DNA of 6,501 nt from an uncultured Planctomycetota bacterium (GTDB lineage Bacteria; Planctomycetota; UBA1135; UBA2386), in assembly GCA_903925435.1 (NCBI GenBank), contig CAIYFF010000535.1, positions 1 to 6,501 on the forward strand, read 5' to 3'. Each line of letters opens with the position of its first letter. The first letter of the stretch is position 1. Under the pieces are notes generated by a model. It was not told where the DNA came from and made no database searches. It saw only the letters and a list, made by a program, of their open reading frames with translations. The translations under genes and the position numbers were made by a program. Positions 1 to 6,118 of this stretch are shown one piece after another.

Positions 1-141
1 CTACTCGATCCAGTGCCCGGTGCAGGCGCAGTGGGACGAGCGCTTGGCGCAGATCCAGAAGGACTTCGCCGAGCAAGGCGTGGTCTTCCTGCACATCGAC
101 AGCAACGTGACCGAGATCGGCGAAAAGGCGCCGGAGCAGCC
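1..141. repeat. Left copy of 141-bp terminal direct repeat
   Basis: This segment is identical, base for base, to 6361-6501. Exact end-to-end identity of this length is what de Bruijn assemblers leave when a contig closes on itself with an overlap equal to the k-mer size, and 141 is a k-mer size in common use. The simplest reading is one sequence present once in a 6360-bp circular path. A true repeated segment at two genomic sites that fooled the assembler would look the same. It encodes the middle of a thioredoxin-like domain and has no sign of being an insertion-sequence end. Confidence 0.97.
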
Positions 142-361
142 TTCCCTTCGAGACATGCCCCCGCACAGCCCGCGGAGTCGACGTTGCCGCCGCCCCCTGG
201 CCCACCTGGGCAGCCGCATCCGTTCTCCCGATGGCTACGGCTACCAGGTTGACCGTCCCGGGATCGCCATTTGGCAACCGCGCTGGCGTGCGGAGCCGGG
301 GAGAGTCCTGGGACATGAGCTGGTTGCGCCGATGCGACGGAACCTAACGCGGAAAATCTGA
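2..361 (+). CDS. Left-edge continuation of thioredoxin-like gene, with an unrelated tail
   Basis: The frame is open from the window edge to a TGA at 359-361. Codons up to about 141 encode the thioredoxin-like stretch shared with the right end, including the strand VVFLHID. After the repeat the translation becomes rich in Arg and Pro (for example SPRSRRCRRP) and shows none of what the family should have next: no LPxxVLxD-like strand, no cis-Pro loop (TP), no final FVxD strand. Neither of the other two forward frames restores these. If the circle is real, the full product is 200 residues from 6119 with a non-homologous C-terminal third, probably a truncated or non-functional thioredoxin. If the join is artificial, this tail belongs to another locus. 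The repeat part is certain; the gene as written is doubtful. Confidence 0.4.
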   Translation, partial: YSIQCPVQAQWDERLAQIQKDFAEQGVVFLHIDSNVTEIGEKAPEQPSLRDMPPHSPRSRRCRRPLAHLGSRIRSPDGYGYQVDRPGIAIWQPRWRAEPGRVLGHELVAPMRRNLTRKI

Positions 362-546
362 GACCTACTTGCTCCGACTGCCGGGATCGGGACCGAACGG
401 GAAGTTCCTCGACGGGTGGCAGTTCCGGAAAGGATGCAACCGTCGGCCGACTTCCCGACCCTTGCGCAGAACTGGAAGCCCGACGCCTGGACCACCCTAG
501 GCTGCCGTTCCTATCCTGCACAACTTCCCTGACTTGGCCGTCGACC
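142..546. other. Gap without a supportable gene upstream of the sigma operon
   Basis: About 400 bases with no convincing coding region. The plus-strand thioredoxin frame runs in and stops at 361. After that only short open stretches remain, and all three forward frames carry stops (316-318 in the sigma frame, 345-347 and 530-532 in the others). The final part should contain the promoter of the sigma operon. I find no clear -35/-10 pair, ECF-type GGAAC/GTC pair, hairpin with T-tract, or tRNA-like fold. Base composition stays GC-rich like the surrounding genes, so part of this could be decayed or chimeric coding sequence. Confidence 0.5.
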
Positions 547-1104
547 ATGACCGCTGCCTTCGAACTAGACCTCGAACTCGCTCGCCGCGCACTCGCGGGC
601 GACGAACCCGCACGCGAGGCTCTTGCCGATCGTCTGCGATGCATCGGCAGGATCTTGGGGGGGCGACAAGCCCGCGGCGGTCGAAGGCTCGGCGCAGACG
701 CGCTCGAGGACCTGACCCAAGACGTTGCGGCGACGGTGTGGAGGAAGTTGTCGGACTACTCTGGCAATGCACCACTCGAAGGTTGGGTCGCCGCGTTCTG
801 CCACAACGCATGGCGAAACGCAGCGCGCAGCCAGTTCCGGGTGACCAACAAGGAGCAGGAATTGGTCGAAGAGCCGGCTGCGTGCGATGCATCTGGCGGT
901 GACCTCGACGGCCCCGTGCATCGCTGCATGGAACGCCTCGATGAGGAAGACGCCGGCCTCGTCCGACAGAAGCACTTCGACGGTTTCACACTCGACGAGA
1001 TCGCGAGGCGTGCCCAACGCAACCTGAACGCAATCAAGGCACGCTACTACCGAGCGCTGCTTCAACTGCGCCAGTGCCTCGGCGGCACGACGGTGGTCGC
1101 ATGA
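547..1104 (+). CDS. ECF-type RNA polymerase sigma factor (sigma-70 family)
   Basis: This 185-residue protein has the two-domain plan of an extracytoplasmic-function sigma factor: it would bind core RNA polymerase and direct it to a small regulon. Residues about 7-98 form sigma region 2. The core-binding and -10 recognition helices are visible as EDLTQDVAATVWRKL (54-68), followed by LEGWVAAFCHNAWRNAARS (77-95). Residues about 125-178 form region 4, with the helix-turn-helix FTLDEIARRAQRNLNAIKAR (147-166) and a closing arginine-rich helix. The linker at 99-124 is acidic and variable; there is no region 3. ATG at 547 is the only ATG, GTG or TTG start after the in-frame stop at 316-318. No Shine-Dalgarno sequence precedes it. 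A run of seven G (657-663) lies in codons 37-39. The stop overlaps the next start (ATGA), as in sigma/anti-sigma pairs. The family call is firm; the ECF subgroup is not assigned. Confidence 0.93.
   Translation: MTAAFELDLELARRALAGDEPAREALADRLRCIGRILGGRQARGGRRLGADALEDLTQDVAATVWRKLSDYSGNAPLEGWVAAFCHNAWRNAARSQFRVTNKEQELVEEPAACDASGGDLDGPVHRCMERLDEEDAGLVRQKHFDGFTLDEIARRAQRNLNAIKARYYRALLQLRQCLGGTTVVA
1101..1104 (+). promoter_or_regulatory. ATGA overlap joining the sigma and membrane-protein genes
   Basis: The TGA stop of the sigma gene (1102-1104) overlaps the ATG of the next gene (1101-1103). No strong Shine-Dalgarno site precedes it, so re-initiation by terminating ribosomes is the likely mode. 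This would keep the two products at a fixed ratio, as is common for a sigma factor and its inhibitor. Confidence 0.8.
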
Positions 1105-1745
1105 GCGCGGAATCACCACTCACGCCCGAACAGGAAGCGCTGCTGCTCGAGGTCCTCTCAGGGGAACGGGCGCGCCAAGACGAGGCGGTCATCGAAGCCG
1201 AACGCAATCCGACCTTCGCTCGCGAACTAGGATCGCTGCTCGGCGTCCAGGGAGTCCTCGACGCCGCAGCCGAAAGACAGCGCGGCGACCTCGACACCCC
1301 GCAACCGCGACTGGAAGAGGTGGCGGTCCACAGCGTGCGCGCTGCGATGGCAACGGATCGCGCCGGCCAGCAGGGGCGCCTGCTGTCGTTCCGAAAGCTC
1401 GCGACCGTCGCCGCCGCGATCGCAACTTTTGCAGTTCTATGGTCCCTGCGCGAACGGGAAGCGATCTCGAACACGCTTGGCGACGAGTTGCGTATCGAAC
1501 TCACCGCCGGCCCCACGTTCCGGTTCGAATTCGCAATCCCTCCTGGCGGAGCCTACCGGATCGAGCTTCGGACCGAGAATGGTGACGTGCAACGCCATCG
1601 CGTCGAATGGCCCGCCAACGCATGGACGCCAGCCGCCGAAGTGGTTTCCGTCTGGGGCTCGAAAGTAGACATCAAGGTCGAGGCGATGGATCGAGACGGC
1701 ATCACGCTGCGTCGAGGAAGCACGACCTGGCTGCGCGGCCGATGA
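1101..1745 (+). CDS. Single-pass membrane protein, putative anti-sigma factor
   Basis: This 214-residue protein is not recognised by sequence, but its position and topology fit an anti-sigma factor. Residues 1-97 are polar and helical, with a segment around LLLEVLSGERARQDEAVIEA (14-33) that resembles the short N-terminal helices of FecR- or RskA-like anti-sigma proteins. Residues about 100-116 (LATVAAAIATFAVLWSL) form one membrane helix preceded by FRK. Residues 117-214 would be periplasmic and look beta-rich (RIELTAGPTFRFEF, AYRIELRTENGDVQ). No HxxxCxxC zinc motif is present, and the protein has no cysteine, so it is not a ZAS-type anti-sigma. The start at 1101 is fixed by the 4-bp ATGA overlap with the sigma gene; an upstream in-frame ATG at 1074 would need a 31-bp overlap. 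The domain fold resembles small envelope sensors, but that part is inference. Confidence 0.72.
   Translation: MSAESPLTPEQEALLLEVLSGERARQDEAVIEAERNPTFARELGSLLGVQGVLDAAAERQRGDLDTPQPRLEEVAVHSVRAAMATDRAGQQGRLLSFRKLATVAAAIATFAVLWSLREREAISNTLGDELRIELTAGPTFRFEFAIPPGGAYRIELRTENGDVQRHRVEWPANAWTPAAEVVSVWGSKVDIKVEAMDRDGITLRRGSTTWLRGR
1742..1745 (+). promoter_or_regulatory. ATGA overlap joining the membrane-protein and CHAT genes
   Basis: ATG at 1742-1744 overlaps the TGA at 1743-1745. It supports one operon of three translationally coupled genes and settles the CHAT start: the N-terminus that begins here is a plausible signal peptide, while the in-frame extension upstream is arginine-rich and antigenic of no domain, so it is a shadow of the preceding gene. 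Confidence 0.8.
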
Positions 1746-4288
1746 GGACATCGCCTTCGCATCGCGTCACTGCGACGTGGATTCGAGTGGCGTGCATCTA
1801 TCTGTCATTGACCACGTTGGCGGGAGCCCAATCCACGGCCAACACCGACCGACTGGCCCAACTTCGCGCGCGGATCGAACGAGGAGAACGCTCCTTCGAT
1901 GCGCTAAGGGAAGTTGCGCTAGCATCGCAAGGGAGCCCTGAGTTGTTGGCGGAACTGGATTCGCTGGCAGCAGCAGCGGCGACTACTTCGATCTACGACG
2001 CGCGCGCGGACGACGCGCTCGCGAGCGAGGTCGAATCCATGCTCGAGTGGCCGTCGCTCACGGACGCAACTCGCGCACGTATCCACTACGCGATCGGTGA
2101 GATCCGTTTCCGGCTAGGGCAACTCGCGGCTGCAGACGCGAGTCTCGCGACAGCCACAAGCCTTGACACATCGCTGACGTTCCACATCGCGACGCGCAGA
2201 TGCCTGTTGCAGATGGAGCGCGGCGACATGACTGCGGCGTTTGCAATGTCCGAGGCAGCGTCTGCGTCAGCAGCCAACGACGTCGATCGACGACGCACCG
2301 CGCAGACACGCGCAGACTTGGCTCTGCGCATCGGGCTCTTCGACGAGGCGGCGAAGTCTCTGGCTCTTGCACGTGGCGAAGACACCGGCGACGTCTATGA
2401 CCTGCTCGCAACACAGCGCATCGAGACCGAATTGGCGTTGGCGCTGGAGGACTTCGAACGCGCGCGCGAAACCGCAGCGGCCTGGCACGAGTCTGCGATG
2501 TCTGGCGGTGACCGAACCATCGCATCGCGACAACGAGCTCTGCTCGCGCAATTGCGAACGACGGCAGCGCTAGAGGGGCCAGATGCGGCTATCGCCGCAG
2601 CAGCGAGACTGCTCGAGGACCCGGCATGGCTCGCGGCGAACCGCGCGCCCTTGTTGCGAATCGTGATCGAACTCGAGCTCGCCCGCGGTTCGACATCCGC
2701 AGCGCGAGCTGCCGCTGCCCGCCTGCTCGCGGGAAGGCCATTCCGTGATCTCGACGCCGAGGATCTAGTCGCCGTGTCGATCGCCGCAGTCACCGATCGA
2801 AACATCGACCGCGACACGCTCGCCGATCTGCGCGCGGCGCTTGATGCCGCGTGGCAACGCCAGATCGAGTCGTGGATTTCGCTTGGCTCGCGCGCCGGCC
2901 GACTTGCATTCCTGCAGTTGCGGAGCCGGCGCAACCTAGGGAGCGCCCTGATGTCGGCGCTCGCGCTCGAACTCGGCGATGCATGCGGCGACGCGTGCCT
3001 GGATCGAATCCTTCGCGCAGAACGCGCTGGAACGACAGCACGCGAGATCGGCCTTGCGTCGCTGGATGCAACTACAGCGCGGGCGCAACTGACACTCGGC
3101 GGCGCGAGACTCATCGTCTACCTGCCTGCTCCTGCACGCTCGCACTGCATCGAGGTCACGGAACACGGATCCCGACGCTTCGACCTTCCTTCGGACTCAG
3201 GGCTGCGCGTCACAGTGCGAAAGCTGCGGTCTGCGCTCGGATCCGCAAGCGACGAGGATGCGCTGCGAAAGATTGCAACGAGCGCTCGGAGCCATGTGTT
3301 GCCTGACGGCAAGACGATTTCCTGGCTCGCGTCGTCGCCGATCGTGGTCGTCGGCCGTGAATTGCTTGCAGGCTTTCCGTTCGAAGCCCTGCCCACGGAC
3401 ACGCCGCAAACGCAGTGGCTCGGACTCGCGACGCCGATCTCGTATCTGCCGTCCTTGCAACTCGGCGCATGGCTCGCATCACGAGCGCCCGTGACAGAGA
3501 CGTCGGCCCGCGCGCTGTTCGCGACCGGGCTCTCCACGGCGGATCGCGAGAAGTGGTCGCAGAGCGATCTTTCGCTTTCGCATGCCCAGATGGCCGAGCC
3601 GCTTCGCAGGATCGCCGCAGAACATCGGACCAGTCGCGACCGCGCTTCGAAGCAAGACCTGATGTCTGCGCCGGGAGGAGCCATGGCGTTGTTCGCGCAC
3701 GGGATCTACGACGCAGGCGCAGATGCGAAGAACGGATTCCTCTTGGCGGCCACGTCGACGGACTCTGGCGCGGTCTTCGCAAAATCATGCGCAACGCTAC
3801 GACTGGCCCCGTTCACCGCACTCGCGGTGTGCGGCGCCGCACGCACCTCGTTGCGCCGCGGCGACGACGGTGGCGGCGACCTCGTCGATGCAGCGATGCG
3901 TGCGGGAGCCACAGCCGTCCTCTGCAGCGAGTTCGACCTTCGAGTCGACGATGCGGTTGCGCTGACGCGGGAGACATTCGCTTCCCTAGCTCGCGGCAAC
4001 GACGCTGCACGCGCGCTGCTCGACTCGCGCATCGCTCACGCCGCTGCCGGCAACGATCACCCAGCGCGTTGGGCGTCGATGCGACTCGATGGACTGGGGA
4101 GCCTAACGGTCCCGCTCCAGCCTGCGCCCGATTCCACGAACGGCCTGCTCGTCTCGTTGGGGGCCGTGGCCTCGGCGCTCGGAGTAGTTGCTGCATGGTG
4201 GCGCGCACGCGGCGCATCGGGCCTGTCGGCGCAGCGCGACAGATCGAGAGCGCTCGGCGCGCCTGAGCGGCGCCGCATGCGTCACTGA
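1742..4288 (+). CDS. Exported TPR/CHAT-domain protein, caspase-like Cys protease fold
   Basis: An 848-residue protein in three parts. Residues 1-30 look like a signal peptide (basic start, hydrophobic 13-27, cleavage near AGAQ). Residues about 35-430 are alpha-helical and Ala/Arg-rich, with TPR-like helix pairs, for example RARIHYAIGEIRFRLGQLAA at 111-130. Residues about 440-790 form a CHAT domain: the early strand ARLIVYLP, then VVVGRELLAGFPFEALPT, YLPSLQLG, the His motif ALFAHGIYD (His653), the Cys motif ALAVCGAA (Cys697), and the late motif GDLVDAAMRAGATAVL. The catalytic His/Cys pair is therefore intact. Residues 801-820 form a membrane helix, followed by a basic tail, so the body should face the periplasm. 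CHAT proteins are caspase-related peptidases; TPR-CHAT examples include the protease of type III-E CRISPR. The substrate is unknown; the co-transcribed membrane protein is the obvious candidate. The start is set by the ATGA overlap at 1742-1745. Confidence 0.85.
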   Translation: MRTSPSHRVTATWIRVACIYLSLTTLAGAQSTANTDRLAQLRARIERGERSFDALREVALASQGSPELLAELDSLAAAAATTSIYDARADDALASEVESMLEWPSLTDATRARIHYAIGEIRFRLGQLAAADASLATATSLDTSLTFHIATRRCLLQMERGDMTAAFAMSEAASASAANDVDRRRTAQTRADLALRIGLFDEAAKSLALARGEDTGDVYDLLATQRIETELALALEDFERARETAAAWHESAMSGGDRTIASRQRALLAQLRTTAALEGPDAAIAAAARLLEDPAWLAANRAPLLRIVIELELARGSTSAARAAAARLLAGRPFRDLDAEDLVAVSIAAVTDRNIDRDTLADLRAALDAAWQRQIESWISLGSRAGRLAFLQLRSRRNLGSALMSALALELGDACGDACLDRILRAERAGTTAREIGLASLDATTARAQLTLGGARLIVYLPAPARSHCIEVTEHGSRRFDLPSDSGLRVTVRKLRSALGSASDEDALRKIATSARSHVLPDGKTISWLASSPIVVVGRELLAGFPFEALPTDTPQTQWLGLATPISYLPSLQLGAWLASRAPVTETSARALFATGLSTADREKWSQSDLSLSHAQMAEPLRRIAAEHRTSRDRASKQDLMSAPGGAMALFAHGIYDAGADAKNGFLLAATSTDSGAVFAKSCATLRLAPFTALAVCGAARTSLRRGDDGGGDLVDAAMRAGATAVLCSEFDLRVDDAVALTRETFASLARGNDAARALLDSRIAHAAAGNDHPARWASMRLDGLGSLTVPLQPAPDSTNGLLVSLGAVASALGVVAAWWRARGASGLSAQRDRSRALGAPERRRMRH
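4282..4288. other. Convergent overlap of two stop codons
   Basis: The sequence TCACTGA holds both stops: TGA of the plus-strand CHAT gene (4286-4288) and, on the minus strand, TGA of the FG-GAP gene (4282-4284). The coding regions share 7 bp, so there is no room for an intergenic terminator. Transcripts from the two sides must end inside the opposing gene or collide. Confidence 0.9.
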
Positions 4289-5982
4289 ACCGGAACAGGA
4301 ACCACAGCGGTGCTGACCTTGGCAGGCAGTCGCGGCGGCTCGACGTAGCCGTTCGTGGGAGCTCCACCGCCAGGTGTCGTGCGCAACTCCGGATTGCCTG
4401 GAAACGCCGGCAGTTGGTAGACGAGGTTGTTGATGCCGATGCCGAGGTAACGGGGCGCAAATGCCTGCGCGACATCGCCGTTGCCGTCGGTGCGCACGTA
4501 GCGCAGCACGCCCGCAAACGCACGGTCGTAGTAGCCGATCGTGTTGAGGTCCCAACCATCCGGGACCGACAACCGGAAGTTCACGCTCGCTGGCAGAGCG
4601 GCTCCCGCGGGGAACGGCTCGACGTCGCTGACTTCCACGACGGGCTGCGTACGAAACTCGGCGCCGAGCTCCCCGCCCCCACGCAGCACAGCCCCATAGA
4701 GCAGCAGTTGCACGCCGTTGGCAGCAGGAGGCGGAACGAGCGGGTGCGCTAGCGCCAGGACGCAATTCAGACCGATCACGTCGCCAACGCGATTGGGGTC
4801 CGTCGAGAACAACGCGTTGACCGAAAGGCCTTGGATCTCCGCACGAGCCGGCACGACCGGCGCACCTCCGCTCGGCGCATCTGCGATCGCGATCCTGCCA
4901 TCTGCGAGGTTGGGCATCACGACTTCGGAATCCCCGTCTCCGTCCAGGTCCCCGAGCCAGAAACGACTCCGATTCGAGGCAGGGCCGAACGGGGCAAGCG
5001 GAGGGTCGAGTCGAACCCGCTGGGTCTTGTTCGTCGCGAACGAGAATGTCGTCGTCGCGCCGGGCGTCCCCGTCTGGTTGTACAGCAGCGACACACCGCC
5101 GAACGCCGACATGGAGTCCTGCGTGTAGGCAATGTCCTGGTAGCCGTTCGCATCGACGTCGCCGACCGCCAGCGTGCCCATCTGCCCACGGCCCGGAACC
5201 ACAGTCTGCTCGAACACTCCTTGACCGACCACATACATCGTGTCTGGTCCATTCGGCGTAGACCGCGTCACCCAAGCGAGCAGATCCTGCCGACGACTCC
5301 GGAACTCGACCAACTCTGCTTTGATGTTGGGGACCGGGTAGGAGAACAACGAGTTACCTGCATACGCGTCCCCGACCCACAGGCGCTGGTCCGTCGCAAC
5401 TGCGATCTCCCGCACTCCGTCGGCATTCCAGTCGATCGTCGCGACGCCCAGCACCACTTCCCCAGAGAACAGGAACTGCGCGATCGGAGTCGGTTGCCCT
5501 TGCGCTGCGAACGCCTTGACCTGCACACGAGAACCAGCCGGATCGATCCCGACCAGGTCATCCGAACCGTCCCCGTCGAGGTCCGCTGTCGACAGCCGTG
5601 CGAAGACGCGCGAGTCGAGCCGCGGCATCGGGCCCACGGGATCCCACTGGTAGACGCCGCCTGGCGTCGCAATCACGAGCCCGTCGCGATTGCGCGTGTT
5701 GCCCCGGCGGCGCGTCGCAAGTTCGCGCGCGACCAGTCCCTGCGCGACGTAGTCATACGACTCGAGCATTAGCGGCGTGGTGGCGAGAACGACCTTCTCG
5801 TCGCGAATGAAGGCGACGTCGCCGTATCCATGCCCAGTGAAGTTCCCGACTGCTATCGCGGGAGCGACGGTAAGTGTCCGGTTTACTCCGAGCGACGGAG
5901 TCTGACCAAGGACCGGAGATGAGCTCGCCAACAGACTCGCAACCGCAACGGATACGCAACTCGAGGTGAGGTTCGGGCGCAT
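4282..5982 (-). CDS. Secreted FG-GAP/VCBS repeat protein
   Basis: This 566-residue protein has a signal peptide (residues 1-27, hydrophobic 10-22, ending VLGQ). The mature part carries five FG-GAP-like repeats with calcium-binding loops of the DxDxDG type: around 44-59 (VGNFTGHGYGDVAFI), 131-147 (TADLDGDGSDDLVGID), 180-196 (TIDWNADGVREIAVAT), 271-287 (VGDVDANGYQDIAYT) and 341-357 (LGDLDGDGDSEVVMP). Such repeats form integrin-alpha-like beta-propeller blades and often mediate surface contact or ligand binding. Blades 2 and 5 have complete acidic loops; blade 1 is degenerate. Residues about 360-566 match nothing I recognise and contain the stretch VNFRLSVPDGWDLNTIGYY near 467-485. The frame stays open upstream to 6357, but that extension is antisense to the thioredoxin-like gene and has no signal peptide, so ATG at 5982 is the start. 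No Shine-Dalgarno site is seen. It may be an adhesin or an extracellular scaffold. Confidence 0.85.
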   Translation of the reverse strand: MRPNLTSSCVSVAVASLLASSSPVLGQTPSLGVNRTLTVAPAIAVGNFTGHGYGDVAFIRDEKVVLATTPLMLESYDYVAQGLVARELATRRRGNTRNRDGLVIATPGGVYQWDPVGPMPRLDSRVFARLSTADLDGDGSDDLVGIDPAGSRVQVKAFAAQGQPTPIAQFLFSGEVVLGVATIDWNADGVREIAVATDQRLWVGDAYAGNSLFSYPVPNIKAELVEFRSRRQDLLAWVTRSTPNGPDTMYVVGQGVFEQTVVPGRGQMGTLAVGDVDANGYQDIAYTQDSMSAFGGVSLLYNQTGTPGATTTFSFATNKTQRVRLDPPLAPFGPASNRSRFWLGDLDGDGDSEVVMPNLADGRIAIADAPSGGAPVVPARAEIQGLSVNALFSTDPNRVGDVIGLNCVLALAHPLVPPPAANGVQLLLYGAVLRGGGELGAEFRTQPVVEVSDVEPFPAGAALPASVNFRLSVPDGWDLNTIGYYDRAFAGVLRYVRTDGNGDVAQAFAPRYLGIGINNLVYQLPAFPGNPELRTTPGGGAPTNGYVEPPRLPAKVSTAVVPVPVQ

Positions 5983-6118
5983 GCGCTGGAATTCTGCCGT
6001 CGCACAGGGAGAACACACCCCCCCCCCGAAATGGCAACCGTGACCTGGTGCATCGGTGGGCCCGACGCCCGAGCAACCGTTGCCACGCGCGCCGAACTTC
6101 TCCAGGAAGCCCGACTCC
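5983..6118. promoter_or_regulatory. Divergent intergenic region with a ten-C tract
   Basis: This 136-bp stretch lies between the minus-strand FG-GAP gene and the plus-strand thioredoxin-like gene, so it should hold both promoters. It contains ten consecutive C (6018-6027), an 8-bp direct repeat GCAACCGT (6034-6041 and 6073-6080), and an 11-bp inverted repeat GCAAC-C-GTTGC (6073-6083) that could be a small operator. I see no clear sigma-70 -35/-10 boxes on either strand. The region is identified by gene position; its internal sites are suggestions. Confidence 0.5.
6104..6109 (+). promoter_or_regulatory. Shine-Dalgarno site of the thioredoxin-like gene
   Basis: AGGAAG ends nine bases before ATG 6119. 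It is the only clear ribosome binding site in the window; the other four gene starts lack one. Confidence 0.6.

Noticed and set aside
339..366. ECF-like -35 element GGAACC upstream of the sigma operon
   Set aside because: No GTC-type -10 element lies at the expected spacing, and GGAAC occurs often by chance in GC-rich DNA.
434..532. 32-codon open frame (MQPSADFPTLAQ...) in the gap before the sigma gene
   Set aside because: It is too short and has no family, although a purine-rich stretch precedes it. It could be a remnant of a gene, but nothing decides this.
565..1119. Minus-strand open frame of 184 codons opposite the sigma gene
   Set aside because: The sigma factor on the plus strand has clear region 2 and region 4 motifs; the antisense product has none.
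4255..4275. Hairpin CGGCGC/GCGCCG near the convergent stops as a terminator
   Set aside because: The stem is only six pairs with a nine-base loop, has no T-tract on either side, and lies inside the CHAT coding region.
3813..5275. Long minus-strand open frames (3813-4559 and 4103-5275)
   Set aside because: They are Arg-rich shadows of the CHAT and FG-GAP genes, typical of GC-rich coding DNA, with no domain or start signal.
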